NCBI RefSeq assembly: GCF_007992835.1
Contig: NZ_BKBA01000014.1
Span: 1 to 52,120 of the forward strand
Direction of reading: 5' to 3'
Source of the DNA: Knoellia locipacati
GTDB taxonomy: Bacteria > Actinomycetota > Actinomycetes > Actinomycetales > Dermatophilaceae
Length of the DNA: 52,120 nt
Translations under genes and position numbers: made by a program
Shown: in pieces, positions 36,319-45,677 of the stretch
Layout of the letters: each line of letters starts with the position of its first letter
Position numbering within the stretch: position 1 is the first letter of the stretch
The notes under the pieces: generated by a model
Database searches by the model: none
Seen by the model: the letters and a program-made list of their open reading frames with translations, nothing else
Told to the model about the DNA's origin: nothing

Positions 36319-37734
36319 GTGTTACCAATGGTGATCATGAGGCGAACCCCTGCGCCCCGAAACGCCTCCGCGCGTCGCGCCATCGGCATGTCTGCCGCCC
36401 TGCTCTGCTCCCTCGCCCTCGTGGCGCCGGTCTCCGCGCACCCCGGATCCGACCCGGACCCGAGCAAGCAGAAGAAGCACGTCGACGCGCAGATCGACAA
36501 GCTGCGTGACGACCTCGCCGACACCAACGCAGACCTCGCCAACGCCTACATCGCGCTGCGGACCACGCAGGGCCGGCTGCCCGGCGCGCAGTCCGCGCTG
36601 ACCCAGGCCCAGGCGGCCGCCTCGCGGGCCGAGACGGCCAACGCCATCGCCGCCCAGGAGCTCGAGGTCTCGCAGGCCAACGAGACCAAGGCCCAGGACG
36701 AGCTCGCGGCGACCTCCAAGGAGATCCGCGACAGCCGCGGCCAGGTGGCCCAGTTCGCCGCGCAGATCTACCAGGAGCAGGGCTTCGGCGAGCTCGACAT
36801 GGCGATGACGTCGACGTCACCGCAGCAGTTCGCCGACCGGATCGCGCTCATCGGCACGGTCATGGACCTCCAGGGCCAGTCGATGGTCAAGCTCGCGACT
36901 GCCAAGGCGAGCCAGACGGCACAGGAGGACCACCTCTCCGCGCTGCGCGCCGACTCCGAGAAGGCCAAGCGCAAGGCCGAGGCGTCGCTCGCGGCCGCCA
37001 ACGCCGCCCGCGACAAGGCCACCGCCGCCAAGGCCGCTCTCGACGCGCTCGCCGCCCAGCAGGCCCAGCAGGCCGCCGCGGTCAAGGCGCAGTCCGTCGC
37101 CGAGAACGCCCGCCTCGCCGCCGCCCAGGTCGAGTCCGACCGGCTCAGCGCCGTCATCAAGGCCCGTGCCGCCGCGGCCCTGCGCCGCGCCAAGATCCGC
37201 GCCGCCGCCAACGCCAAGGCCAAGGCCGAGGCCGCCGCCCGCGCCGCCCGCAACAAGAAGAAGCCCAGCAGCAGCGGCTCCACGGGTGGGTCGTCCGGCG
37301 GCTCGTCCGGCGGCTCCTCCGGTGGCAGCCCCTCCAGCGGCGGCCCGCTCAGCGCACCGACCACCCTGGGCTGGATCAGCTCCGAGTTCGGCATGCGGCT
37401 GCACCCGATCCAGCACATCTGGAAGCTCCACAGCGGCCGCGACTACGCCGCCCCCTGTGGGACGCCGATCAAGGCGGCCGCCCCGGGCGTCGTCATCGAG
37501 TCCGGCTACAACCCCGGCTACGGCAACCGCGTCATCGTCGACCACGGCGTCATCGGTGGCGTCCACCTCACGACGACCTACAACCACCTCCAGCGCATCC
37601 GCACCCACGGCGGTCGGGTCTCGCGCGGCACGGTCGTCGGCTACGAGGGCAGCACCGGCAACTCCAACGGCTGCCACCTCCACTTCGAGGTCTACGAGGA
37701 CGGCACGTTCGTCGACCCGCGCAACTACCTCTGA
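36319..37734 (+). CDS. secreted coiled-coil M23 peptidase (EnvC-like)
   Basis: 471 residues. After a signal peptide (IGMSAALLCSLALVAPVSA), residues about 50-310 form a long Ala/Lys/Glu-rich coiled coil. A Ser/Gly linker (GGSSGGSSGGSSGGS) and a LytM/M23 domain follow. Zinc ligands are visible: HSGRDYAAP (His and Asp of HxxxD) and HLHFEV (HxH), so it should cut peptidoglycan cross-bridges. The GTG at 36319 follows the strong site GGAGGTGA; ATG 36337 is an alternative. Coiled-coil plus M23 directly after ftsEX mirrors the EnvC arrangement of proteobacteria, whereas mycobacterial FtsEX uses an NlpC/P60 enzyme. Unlike EnvC, the zinc site looks intact. Confidence 0.88.
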   Translation: MLPMVIMRRTPAPRNASARRAIGMSAALLCSLALVAPVSAHPGSDPDPSKQKKHVDAQIDKLRDDLADTNADLANAYIALRTTQGRLPGAQSALTQAQAAASRAETANAIAAQELEVSQANETKAQDELAATSKEIRDSRGQVAQFAAQIYQEQGFGELDMAMTSTSPQQFADRIALIGTVMDLQGQSMVKLATAKASQTAQEDHLSALRADSEKAKRKAEASLAAANAARDKATAAKAALDALAAQQAQQAAAVKAQSVAENARLAAAQVESDRLSAVIKARAAAALRRAKIRAAANAKAKAEAAARAARNKKKPSSSGSTGGSSGGSSGGSSGGSPSSGGPLSAPTTLGWISSEFGMRLHPIQHIWKLHSGRDYAAPCGTPIKAAAPGVVIESGYNPGYGNRVIVDHGVIGGVHLTTTYNHLQRIRTHGGRVSRGTVVGYEGSTGNSNGCHLHFEVYEDGTFVDPRNYL

Positions 37735-37826
37735 GTCGCGGACACGGGTGGTGCCGCGCAAAACCCGGCGCGCGGACGGCATACCCTGTCGTAGCGTGTC
37801 GCACTGACTCGAGGAGGTGAAGCGCG

Positions 37827-38312
37827 GTGGCCAAGGGTGCCAGCAAGAAGAACGACGACGGCCGCAAGGTCGTCGCGAGCAACCGCAAGGCTCGCCACGA
37901 CTACATCGTCGAGGACACCTTCGAGGCCGGTCTCGTGCTCATGGGCACCGAGGTCAAGGCGCTGCGCATGGGGCGCGCCAGCCTCGTCGACGGCTGGGCG
38001 AGCTTCACCGGTGACGAGCTCTGGCTCGAGGGCGTCCACATCCCCGAGTACGTCTCGGGCACCTGGACCAACCACACGCCGCGCCGCCGCCGCAAGCTCC
38101 TGCTCAACCGCAAGGAGCTCGACCGCATCTCGCAGCGCACCCGCGAGAGCGGCCACACGATCGTCCCGCTGCAGCTGTACTTCAAGGACGGCCGCGCCAA
38201 GGTCGAGATAGCGATCGCCAAGGGCAAGAAGGAGTACGACAAGCGCCACGCGTTGCGTGAGCGCCAGGATCGTCGTGAGACCGAGCGCGAGCTCGGCGCA
38301 CACAGGGGGTAG
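37827..38312 (+). CDS. smpB: SsrA-binding protein SmpB
   Basis: Binds tmRNA and carries it to stalled ribosomes for trans-translation. 161 residues, standard length. It has [29 protein letters not shown], then [28 protein letters not shown], and the basic C-terminal helix [20 protein letters not shown]. Start GTG 37827 with GGAGGTGA upstream. Its RNA partner, ssrA, is 9 kb downstream in this window. A copy of the octamer CGGCATAC lies 43 nt before the start. Confidence 0.96.
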   Translation: MAKGASKKNDDGRKVVASNRKARHDYIVEDTFEAGLVLMGTEVKALRMGRASLVDGWASFTGDELWLEGVHIPEYVSGTWTNHTPRRRRKLLLNRKELDRISQRTRESGHTIVPLQLYFKDGRAKVEIAIAKGKKEYDKRHALRERQDRRETERELGAHRG

Positions 38313-38316
38313 TCGC

Positions 38317-40293
38317 GTGAGGGGTCGGCTTCGGAGCTGGATGGCGGGCCTCGCCGCGTCCGCGTGCATCGCGATCCCGCTCGGCGCGGTCCTCGCCGCC
38401 CCCGCCGCCACGGCGTCGCCCGCCTCACCGCCGTCGCTGGCCGGCTTCCTGCCGATGGATGACGACGCGGCCTCCTTCAACGTCCGGTATGCCGTGCAGC
38501 AGGACGGCTCGATGCGCGTCACCCAGCGCATCCGCTGGGACTTCCCCGAGGGGGAGGAGCGTCACGGCATCTACCGGACGATCCAGACCCGGGCCGGCTA
38601 CCAGGACTCGACGACGCAGTACCGCCACTACGAGCTGTCCGACGTCGAGGTGACCTCGCCGACGGGGGCGCCGACCGACACCGACATCTCCGACTTCGGT
38701 GCCTACGAGCAGGTCCGGATCGGCAGCGCCGACGAGACGGTCGAGGGCGTGCAGGAGTACGTCCTCAGCTACACCCTCGCCCACGTCATCAACGACATCG
38801 GCGACGGCACCGCCGAGCTCTACTACAACCACATCGACCCCTCGAACGAGTACGTCTACCGCAACGTCAGCGCGGACGTCACCGGGCCCGTGCCCGCCAC
38901 CCGGGTCGCCTGCTACTACGGCGCGCTCCAGGAGGACACGACGTGCACCGGCACCGCGGGTGCGACGTCGAGCTTCACGGTCCCCGACATCGCGCCCGGG
39001 CAGGGGGCGACCATCGTCGTGTCGTGGCCCCGCACCGCGTTCGGCGACCTCACGCCGGACCTGCGCGAGACCGGTGACGACGGCAGCTTCGGCGGCGGCT
39101 ACGACCCCGGCCCCTCGCTCTCGCCGACCCAGTCCAGCTACCTCGGTGCGGCGCTCGCCGGGGGTGGCGTGCTGCTCCCACTGCTCGCCGGGGGCCTCAT
39201 GGGGCTGCTCGTGTGGACCCGGGGTCGCGACGAGGTCTATGCCGGGCTCACACCCGGCCTCACCCCGGGCGCGGGGGAGAGCGCACCCGTGGTCCGCGGC
39301 AAGGCGCCGACGATCGCGGTCCAGTTCACCCCGCCTCCCGGCGTCCAGCCCGGCATGGTCGGCACGATCATGGACGAGAAGGCCGACGTCGTCGACGTCA
39401 CCGCGACCCTCATCGACCTCGCCGTCCGCGGCCACCTCACGATCACCAACGAGGAGCGCGGTCGCTTCCGCAGCGACGACTGGCTGCTGCGTCGCCAGAC
39501 GCCTCCCGCCGGTGGCGTGGCGCTGGCACCCTACGAGCAGCGGCTCCTCGACGGCGTCTTCGCCAAGGGTGACGAGACCAGGCTCTCGGAGCTCAAGAAC
39601 ACCTTCGCCGGCACCCTCAAGCAGGTGCAGGGGATGATGTACACCGAGTCCGTGCAGCGGCACTGGTTCCGGCGCTCGCCCGACGCGCAGCGTGCCGGCT
39701 GGGTCGGCTTCGGCTTCACCCTCATGGGCCTCGGCGGGTTCGCCCTCTTCTTCGGCACCGCCGGGCTCGGGTCGCTCGGTGGCGGCTCGCTCGTCGCCAA
39801 GGGCTGGGTCTTCGGCATCGGCCTCATCGTCACCGGGATCATCGTCCAGCTCCTCGGGCGCAGCATGGCCTCCCGCACGGCCGAGGGCAGCGCGGTCCTC
39901 GCCCAGTCACAGGGCTTCGAGCGCTACATCGCCACCGCCGAGGCCAACCAGATCCGGTGGGAGGAGGCGCAGGACGTCTTCTCGAAGTTCCTGCCCTACG
40001 CCATCGTGTTCGGCCTGGCCGACCGGTGGGCCGCGGTCTTCGAGGAGGTCGCGGCCGCGGCAGCCGCCGCGGGCCAGAGCATCGCGGCTCCGGTCTGGTA
40101 CGCCGGGCCGATCACCGGCTGGAACTTCGGCCACGTCGCCTCGAGCATGGACTCGTTCTCGACCCAGGCCGCCGGCACCTTCGTGTCGACGCCCGGCTCG
40201 TCCGGTGGGTCGGGCCTCGGCGGTGGCGGTTTCAGCGGTGGTGGCGGGTTCTCCGGCGGTGGTGGCGGCGGTGGTGGCGGCGGCTCCTGGTAG
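38317..40293 (+). CDS. DUF2207-type membrane protein
   Basis: 658 residues. A signal peptide is followed by a large extracytoplasmic domain (about 40-265) starting FNVRYAVQQDGSMRVTQRIRWDFPEGEERHGIYR, then a membrane helix (YLGAALAGGGVLLPLLAGGLMGLLV), a cytoplasmic segment with VDVTATLIDLAVRGHLTI and YEQRLLDGVF, and two further helices (about 475-530). It ends in a tail of nearly pure Gly with Ser and Phe. This is the typical DUF2207 plan; the function is unknown. GTG 38317 was chosen, 4 nt after the smpB stop and preceded by AGGGGGT. Confidence 0.85.
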   Translation: MRGRLRSWMAGLAASACIAIPLGAVLAAPAATASPASPPSLAGFLPMDDDAASFNVRYAVQQDGSMRVTQRIRWDFPEGEERHGIYRTIQTRAGYQDSTTQYRHYELSDVEVTSPTGAPTDTDISDFGAYEQVRIGSADETVEGVQEYVLSYTLAHVINDIGDGTAELYYNHIDPSNEYVYRNVSADVTGPVPATRVACYYGALQEDTTCTGTAGATSSFTVPDIAPGQGATIVVSWPRTAFGDLTPDLRETGDDGSFGGGYDPGPSLSPTQSSYLGAALAGGGVLLPLLAGGLMGLLVWTRGRDEVYAGLTPGLTPGAGESAPVVRGKAPTIAVQFTPPPGVQPGMVGTIMDEKADVVDVTATLIDLAVRGHLTITNEERGRFRSDDWLLRRQTPPAGGVALAPYEQRLLDGVFAKGDETRLSELKNTFAGTLKQVQGMMYTESVQRHWFRRSPDAQRAGWVGFGFTLMGLGGFALFFGTAGLGSLGGGSLVAKGWVFGIGLIVTGIIVQLLGRSMASRTAEGSAVLAQSQGFERYIATAEANQIRWEEAQDVFSKFLPYAIVFGLADRWAAVFEEVAAAAAAAGQSIAAPVWYAGPITGWNFGHVASSMDSFSTQAAGTFVSTPGSSGGSGLGGGGFSGGGGFSGGGGGGGGGGSW

Positions 40294-40357
40294 TCGTCGC
40301 CCGCCCACCCCCCAAGGGAGGTGGCGCCACGCACCCGAACCGTGATGGTCTGGGGGC

Positions 40358-40882
40358 ATGGCCAAGACAATCGCATTCCTGACCGCACCCGAAGGCATCG
40401 AGCGGGTCGAGCTGACCGACCCGTGGGACTCCGTGACGCAGGCCGGTCACTCCGCCACGCTGCTCAGCACCGAGTCCGGCACGGTCCAGACCTTCGACCA
40501 CCTCGACAAGGCCGAGACCCGCCCCGTGGACGGTCTCGTCAAGGAGGCCTCCGTCGACGACTACGACGCGCTCGTCCTGCCCGGTGGCGTCGCCAACCCC
40601 GACGCCCTGCGCATGGACACCGACGCCGTCGCCTTCATCAAGGCGTTCGTCGAGTCCGGCAAGCCGGTGGCCGCCATCTGCCACGCACCGTGGACCCTCG
40701 TCGAGGCCGGTGTGCTCGAGGGCCGCACCCTGGCGTCGTGGCCGAGCCTGCAGACCGACATCCGCAACGCCGGCGGCACCTGGCAGGACGAGGCGGTCGT
40801 CGTCGACGGCAACCTCATCACGAGCCGCAACCCCGATGACATCCCCGCCTTCACCAAGGCGCTGCTCGACGCCCTCGGCTGA
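40358..40882 (+). CDS. DJ-1/PfpI family protein (type 1 glutamine-amidotransferase-like)
   Basis: 174 residues. The flavodoxin-like fold has the nucleophile cysteine in the elbow VAAICHAPWTL (about residue 107), an acidic residue in APEGIERVEL, and LVLPGGVANPDALR. The nearest characterised groups are stress-induced YhbO/PfpI proteins, linked to repair of glyoxal damage or general stress survival. It is convergent with the CsbD stress gene and shares its terminator; both would suit a stress regulon. Confidence 0.9.
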   Translation: MAKTIAFLTAPEGIERVELTDPWDSVTQAGHSATLLSTESGTVQTFDHLDKAETRPVDGLVKEASVDDYDALVLPGGVANPDALRMDTDAVAFIKAFVESGKPVAAICHAPWTLVEAGVLEGRTLASWPSLQTDIRNAGGTWQDEAVVVDGNLITSRNPDDIPAFTKALLDALG

Positions 40883-40936
40883 GCAGGCGCTCGCTTGGGA
40901 CGAGACGCTCGGCCCAGCCGCACCTGCGCACATGAC

Positions 40937-40970
40937 GAAGGCCGGCCCTCCGTGAGGAGGACCGGCCTTC
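40937..40970. terminator. bidirectional terminator between DJ-1/PfpI and CsbD genes
   Basis: GAAGGCCGG (40937-40945) pairs with CCGGCCTTC (40962-40970). Inside, CCTCC and GGAGG add five more pairs around a GTGA tetraloop with a single mismatch between the two stems. Confidence 0.85.
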
Positions 40971-40985
40971 GTGCGTGCGGGCGCT

Positions 40986-41159
40986 TCAGTTCTTGAAGGC
41001 GTCCTTGACGTTCTCGCCGGCCTGCTTGAGGTTGCCCTCGGTCTGCTGGGCCTTGCCCTCGGCTTCGAGGCGCTCGTTGTCGGTGGCGTCACCGACCTGC
41101 TCCTTGCCCTCGCCGACGACCTTGTCCTTCATGTTCTCGATCTTGTCTCCGATACCCAT
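40986..41159 (-). CDS. CsbD-family stress protein
   Basis: 57 residues, found by reading the minus strand. It begins MGIGDKIENMKDKVVGEGKEQ, the signature of CsbD proteins, and continues GDATDNERLEAEGKAQQ and AGENVKDAFKN. The family is small, hydrophilic and intrinsically flexible, typically induced by general stress sigma factors; the molecular role is unknown. ATG 41159 follows AAGGAGATTC. I saw no obvious sigma-B-like promoter, so regulation is open. Confidence 0.9.
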   Translation of the reverse strand: MGIGDKIENMKDKVVGEGKEQVGDATDNERLEAEGKAQQTEGNLKQAGENVKDAFKN

Positions 41160-41237
41160 GGTGAATCTCCTTGGTTGTGCGGATGGTGATCTGCATCGAG
41201 CATGCGCCGCGTCTTGACGATTCGATGCTCCTTCAGG

Positions 41238-44200
41238 CTAACGCTTCAGGACGATCAAAAGGTCCCCGCCCTCGACCTGTTGATGACCGCCGATCGCGAG
41301 CCTCTCGACGGTCCCCGAGCTGGGGGCGGTGATGTTGGCCTCCATCTTCATCGCCTCGATGGTCGCCACCACCGCCCCGGCCTCGACGGTGTCGCCCTCC
41401 GCAACGGCTGGCGTCACCACTCCGGCGAAGGGTGCGGGCACGTGGCTCGGGTTGCCGGGCTCGGCCTTCTCGGCCGTCTTGACGTCGACCTGAACGGCGT
41501 TGTCCCGCACCGTGATCGGGCGGAACTGGCCGTTGAGGGTGCACATGACGGTGCGCATGCCCTTGGCGTCGGCGTCGCCGATCGAGCTGACGGCGAGGAG
41601 GAGCCTCTTGCCGGCCTCGATCTCGACCTCGTACTCGCGCGACGGGTCGAGACCGTGGAGGAACTCGACCGTGCCGAGCACCGACAGGTCGCCGTAGCGC
41701 TCCCTCGACGACAGGAAGTCCTTGGTGGGGCCGGGGAAGAGGAGCTCGTTGAGCGTCGCGCGAGGTGCGGCGTCGAGCGCCGCCTCCTGCTCGGTGGTGA
41801 GCTCGGTGACGCGGGGCTTGCCCTGGCGTCCCTGGAGCGCCTTGGTGCGGAACGGCTCGGGCCAGCCACCCGGCGGGTCTCCCAGCTCACCCTCGAGGAA
41901 GCCGATGACCGAGTCGGGGATGTCGTACCTCGTCGGGTTCTCCTCGAAGTCGTCCGGGTCCGCGCCGGCACCGACGAGGGCGAGGGCGAGGTCGCCGACG
42001 ACCTTGCTGCTCGGCGTGACCTTGACGATGTTGCCCAGGATCCGGTTGGCGGCCGCGTAGGTGTCCTCGATGTCCTCGAAGCGGTCGCCGAGGCCGAGCG
42101 CGATCGCCTGCTGGCGCAGGTTGGAGAGCTGGCCGCCTGGGATCTCGTGGAAGTAGACGCGGCCGGTGGGGGAGGGCAGGCCGGACTCGAAGGGGGCGTA
42201 CAGCTGGCGCACGGCCTCCCAGTAGGGCTCGAGCGCGAAGACGTTGTCGATGTCGAGCCCGGTGGGCCGGTCGGTGCCGTCGGTGGCGGCGACGAGGGCC
42301 GACAGGGACGGCTGGCTCGTCGTCCCGGCCATCGACGCGCAGGCGGCGTCGACGGCGTCCACGCCGGCGTCGATGGCGGCGAGCAGCGTGCCGACCTGGC
42401 CGCCGGCGGTGTCGTGCGTGTGCAGGTGCACGGGCAGGTCGAACCGCTCGCGCAGCGCGGTCACGAGGGTGCGGGCCGCGGGGGCGCGCAGCAGGCCGGC
42501 CATGTCCTTGATCGCGAGGACGTGGGCGCCGGTCTCGACGATCTCCTCGGCGAGCCGGAGGTAGTAGTCGAGCGTGTAGAGCGTCTCGCGGGGGTCGCTG
42601 AGGTTGCCGGTGTAGCAGAGCGCCACCTCGGCGACGGCGGTCCCCGTGCCGAGCACCGCGTCGACCGCCGGACGCATCTGGCCCACGTCGTTGAGCGAGT
42701 CGAAGATCCGGAAGATGTCGAGACCCGAGCGGGCCGCCTCGCCGACGAACGCGTCGGTGACCCTGGTCGGGTAGGGCGTGTAGCCGACGGTGTTGCGCCC
42801 ACGCAGGAGCATCTGCAGCGGCACGTTGGGCATGGCGTCGCGCAGGAGCGACAGGCGCTCCCACGGGTCCTCGCTGAGGAAGCGCAGCGCGACGTCGTAG
42901 GTCGCGCCACCCCAGGCCTCCATCGACAGCAGCTCGGGGGTGAGCCGCGAGACGTGGCCCGCGACGTGGAGCAGGTCGCGGGTGCGCATCCGGGTCGCCA
43001 GCAGCGACTGGTGGGCGTCGCGGAAGGTCGTGTCGGTGACGGCGACCTCGGTGCGCGCGCGCAGCCGGCGCGCGAACTCGGCGGGCCCGACCCGCTGGAG
43101 CAGGTCGCGCGAGCCGGGCGGCAGCGGCGCCTCGAGGTCGAGCGCGGGGAGCTTGGCGCGCGGCTTGACGGTGGTCCGCGCCGGTCCGTGCGGCTGGTTG
43201 ACCGTGACGTCGGCGAGGTAGGTGAGCAGCTTGGTGCCGCGGTCGGCCGGCGTGCGCGCGGTGAGGAGCTCGGGGCGTTCGTCGATGAACGACGTCGTCG
43301 CCTGCCCGGCCTGGAACACCGGGTCGGCGAGCACGCCCTCGAGGAAGCGGATGTTGGTGGAAACCCCGCGGATCCGGAACTCGGCGAGGGCTCGCCGGGC
43401 CCGGCGCACCGCCATCGGGAAGTCGCGCCCGCGGCAGGTGAGCTTGACGAGCATCGAGTCGAAGTGGGCCGAGACGCGCGCCCCGACGAACACCGTGCCG
43501 CCGTCGAGCCGCACGCCGCCGCCACCCGCCGAGCGGTAGACGGTGATCGTGCCGGCGTCGGGCCGGAACCCGTTGGCCGGGTCCTCGGTGGTGATCCGGC
43601 ACTGGAGGGCGAACCCGCGCAGACGGATGTCCTCCTGGCGCAGGTCGAGGTCCTCGAAGGTCTCGCCCGACGCGATCCGCATCTGCGAGACGACGAGGTC
43701 GATGTCGGTGACCTCCTCGGTCACGGTGTGCTCGACCTGGATGCGGGGGTTCATCTCGATGAAGACGTAGCGGCCGTCCTGGCCGAGGAGAAACTCGACG
43801 GTGCCGGCGTTGACGTAGCCGATCTCGCGCGCGAAGCGCACGGCATCGGCGCACATCTGGTCGCGGGTGGCGGCGTCGAGGTTCGGGGCAGGCGCGATCT
43901 CGACGACCTTCTGGTGGCGTCGCTGCAGCGAGCAGTCCCGCTCGAAGAGGTGGAGCACGCCGCCGTCGCCCTCGGACCCGTCGCTGAGGACCTGCACCTC
44001 GATGTGGCGCGGGTCGAGCACCGCCTCCTCGATGTAGAGGGTGGGGTCGCCGAACGCCGCGTCGGCCTCGCGCTGGGCGGCCTCGAGGGCGTCGCGCAGG
44101 TGTGCGGGGTCGTCGACGCGGCGCATGCCGCGGCCGCCACCGCCGGAGACGGCCTTGACGAAGCACGGGTAGCCGATGTCCGCCGCGGCGGCCTCGAGGG

Positions 44201-44627
44201 TGTCGAGGTCGGTGCCGGCCTCGGACCCGCGCAGCGTCGGCAGCCCGGCCGCCTTGGCGGCGGCGATCGCCTTCGCCTTGTTGCCGGTGAGGTGGAGGAC
44301 CTGCGCCGGGGGACCGATGAAGGTGATCCCGTTGGCGGCGCACTCCTCGGCGAGCAGCGGGTTCTCGGAGAGGAACCCGTAGCCCGGGTAGATGGCGTCG
44401 GCACCGCACTCGACGGCGACGCGCACGATGTTCTCGTGGTCGAGGTAGGCCCGGACCGGGTGACCCTCCTCGCCGATCTGGTAGGACTCGTCGGCCTTGA
44501 GCCGGTGCTCGGAGTTGCGGTCCTCGTGGGGGAAGACCGCGACCGTCTTGGCGCCGAGCTCGGTGGCGGCGCGGAACGCCCTGACGGCGATCTCACCTCG
44601 GTTGGCGACAAGGACCTTGCGGAACAC
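41238..44627 (-). CDS. pyc: pyruvate carboxylase
   Basis: Biotin enzyme that carboxylates pyruvate to oxaloacetate, refilling the TCA cycle. 1129 residues, full length. Domains in order: biotin carboxylase (1 to about 450; FRKVLVANRGEIAVRAFRAATELG, SGGGGRGMRRV, FIEMNPRIQVEHTVTEE); carboxyltransferase (about 530-810; TDTTFRDAHQSLLATRMRTRDL, HTHDTAGGQVGTLLAA); the allosteric/tetramer region; and the carrier domain with biotinyl Lys1094 in EAMKMEANI. GTG 44627 follows GGAGG. A palindrome-rich operator lies in its promoter. Malic enzyme, which connects malate and pyruvate, is encoded 5 kb away. Confidence 0.96.
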   Translation of the reverse strand: MFRKVLVANRGEIAVRAFRAATELGAKTVAVFPHEDRNSEHRLKADESYQIGEEGHPVRAYLDHENIVRVAVECGADAIYPGYGFLSENPLLAEECAANGITFIGPPAQVLHLTGNKAKAIAAAKAAGLPTLRGSEAGTDLDTLEAAAADIGYPCFVKAVSGGGGRGMRRVDDPAHLRDALEAAQREADAAFGDPTLYIEEAVLDPRHIEVQVLSDGSEGDGGVLHLFERDCSLQRRHQKVVEIAPAPNLDAATRDQMCADAVRFAREIGYVNAGTVEFLLGQDGRYVFIEMNPRIQVEHTVTEEVTDIDLVVSQMRIASGETFEDLDLRQEDIRLRGFALQCRITTEDPANGFRPDAGTITVYRSAGGGGVRLDGGTVFVGARVSAHFDSMLVKLTCRGRDFPMAVRRARRALAEFRIRGVSTNIRFLEGVLADPVFQAGQATTSFIDERPELLTARTPADRGTKLLTYLADVTVNQPHGPARTTVKPRAKLPALDLEAPLPPGSRDLLQRVGPAEFARRLRARTEVAVTDTTFRDAHQSLLATRMRTRDLLHVAGHVSRLTPELLSMEAWGGATYDVALRFLSEDPWERLSLLRDAMPNVPLQMLLRGRNTVGYTPYPTRVTDAFVGEAARSGLDIFRIFDSLNDVGQMRPAVDAVLGTGTAVAEVALCYTGNLSDPRETLYTLDYYLRLAEEIVETGAHVLAIKDMAGLLRAPAARTLVTALRERFDLPVHLHTHDTAGGQVGTLLAAIDAGVDAVDAACASMAGTTSQPSLSALVAATDGTDRPTGLDIDNVFALEPYWEAVRQLYAPFESGLPSPTGRVYFHEIPGGQLSNLRQQAIALGLGDRFEDIEDTYAAANRILGNIVKVTPSSKVVGDLALALVGAGADPDDFEENPTRYDIPDSVIGFLEGELGDPPGGWPEPFRTKALQGRQGKPRVTELTTEQEAALDAAPRATLNELLFPGPTKDFLSSRERYGDLSVLGTVEFLHGLDPSREYEVEIEAGKRLLLAVSSIGDADAKGMRTVMCTLNGQFRPITVRDNAVQVDVKTAEKAEPGNPSHVPAPFAGVVTPAVAEGDTVEAGAVVATIEAMKMEANITAPSSGTVERLAIGGHQQVEGGDLLIVLKR

Positions 44628-44670
44628 GGCATACCTCCGGGAGGGCGGCGAACGGTCTACCGGAATGCTA

Positions 44671-44690
44671 GTGATCGCTCACTGAGTGAG
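44671..44690. promoter_or_regulatory. candidate TetR-type operator in the pyc promoter
   Basis: Three alternating half-sites: AGTGA-TCGC-TCACT overlaps CTCACT-G-AGTGAG (44678-44690, perfect). On the minus strand a TAGCAT -10 box for pyc lies immediately downstream, so the operator sits where the -35/-10 spacer would be. Confidence 0.5.
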
Positions 44691-44765
44691 ACCGAAAGAC
44701 CACAGTCCGGACGCGTTCACCTGCTCGACGCGCGCGATCCATGCTCGCGCGGGAGGGTGGAGGAC

Positions 44766-45668
44766 ATGACTCGTATGCCGTTCGCCCGCCTTCTCGTCGC
44801 CACCACCGCTGCGCTCGGCGCGGCTCTCGTCGGCCCCGCGGCGCTGCCCGCGGCCAGTGCCGCGCCCGTCACGTCCGCGGTGGTGAGCTCACCACCACGC
44901 GCGTCCGTGCAGCCGCTGGAGCGCGCACACGCCCACAACGACTACGAGCACGACCGGCCGCTGCTCGACGCACTCGACCACGGGTTCACCTCGGCCGAGG
45001 CCGACGTCTGGCTCGTCGACGACCAGCTCTACATCGGGCACGACGGGCCCGACCCGGCCCGCACGCTGCGCGACACCTACCTCGCTCCGCTCGCCCAGCG
45101 GTTCCGCGAGAACGGCGGCGCGATCCACCGACAGGGGCGCGAGCCGTTCCGGCTGCTCATCGACGTCAAGAGCGAGGGGACGGCGGCCTGGCCGGTCATC
45201 GAGCGCGAGCTCTCGGCCTACCCGCAGCTGTTCACGGCATACAAGGGTGGCAAGGTCCACGAGCGCGCCGTGACAGCGGTCATCTCCGGCAACCGCGACC
45301 TCACCGCGATGCAGGCCGCGAGCAAGCGTTTCTCGTTCTACGACGGCCGGATGGGCGACCTCGGCGGCCCGCTGCCGGCGAGCGTCATGCCGCTCGTCAG
45401 CGACAACTGGACCAAGTACTTCACCTGGCAGGGCGTCGGGGCCATGCCCGAGGCCGAGCGCGCCAGGCTGCGCACGATCGTCGCGACGGCTCACGCCCGC
45501 GGCCAGCAGGTGCGCTTCTGGGCGACGCCCGACGCCGCGCTCCCGAACCGTGAGGCCGTGTGGCGCGAGCTCGTGGCCGCCGACGTCGACGTCCTCAACA
45601 CGGACGACCTGGCCGGGCTCCAGCGCTTCCTGCTCGCCGAGGACCCGGAGGAGCAGGCGGCGGCCTGA
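44766..45668 (+). CDS. secreted phosphodiesterase of the PI-PLC/GDPD superfamily
   Basis: 300 residues with a signal peptide (LLVATTAALGAALVGPAALPAASA). The mature start AHAHNDYEHDRPLLDALDHGFTSAEADVWLVDDQLYIGHD carries the His-Asn-Asp, Glu-Asp and His metal/active-site pattern of the phosphatidylinositol phospholipase C/glycerophosphodiester phosphodiesterase fold. LLIDVKSEG supplies a further acidic ligand, and VDVLNTDDLAGL is the usual last strand. It should cleave phosphodiesters outside the cell, perhaps for phosphate or lipid scavenging. ATG 44766 follows GGAGG. It is divergent from pyc. Confidence 0.82.
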   Translation: MTRMPFARLLVATTAALGAALVGPAALPAASAAPVTSAVVSSPPRASVQPLERAHAHNDYEHDRPLLDALDHGFTSAEADVWLVDDQLYIGHDGPDPARTLRDTYLAPLAQRFRENGGAIHRQGREPFRLLIDVKSEGTAAWPVIERELSAYPQLFTAYKGGKVHERAVTAVISGNRDLTAMQAASKRFSFYDGRMGDLGGPLPASVMPLVSDNWTKYFTWQGVGAMPEAERARLRTIVATAHARGQQVRFWATPDAALPNREAVWRELVAADVDVLNTDDLAGLQRFLLAEDPEEQAAA

Positions 45669-45677
45669 CCGTCAGGC
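45663..45677. terminator. small hairpin embedding both convergent stop codons
   Basis: GCCTGA-CCG-TCAGGC: a perfect 6-bp stem containing the stop codons of the phosphodiesterase gene (plus) and the HxlR gene (minus). It is short, so termination here may be weak. Confidence 0.4.

Noticed and set aside
41202-45668. 1488-codon plus-strand frame opposite pyc
   Set aside because: Only its last 300 codons, the secreted phosphodiesterase from 44766, are real. The rest is antisense to pyruvate carboxylase.
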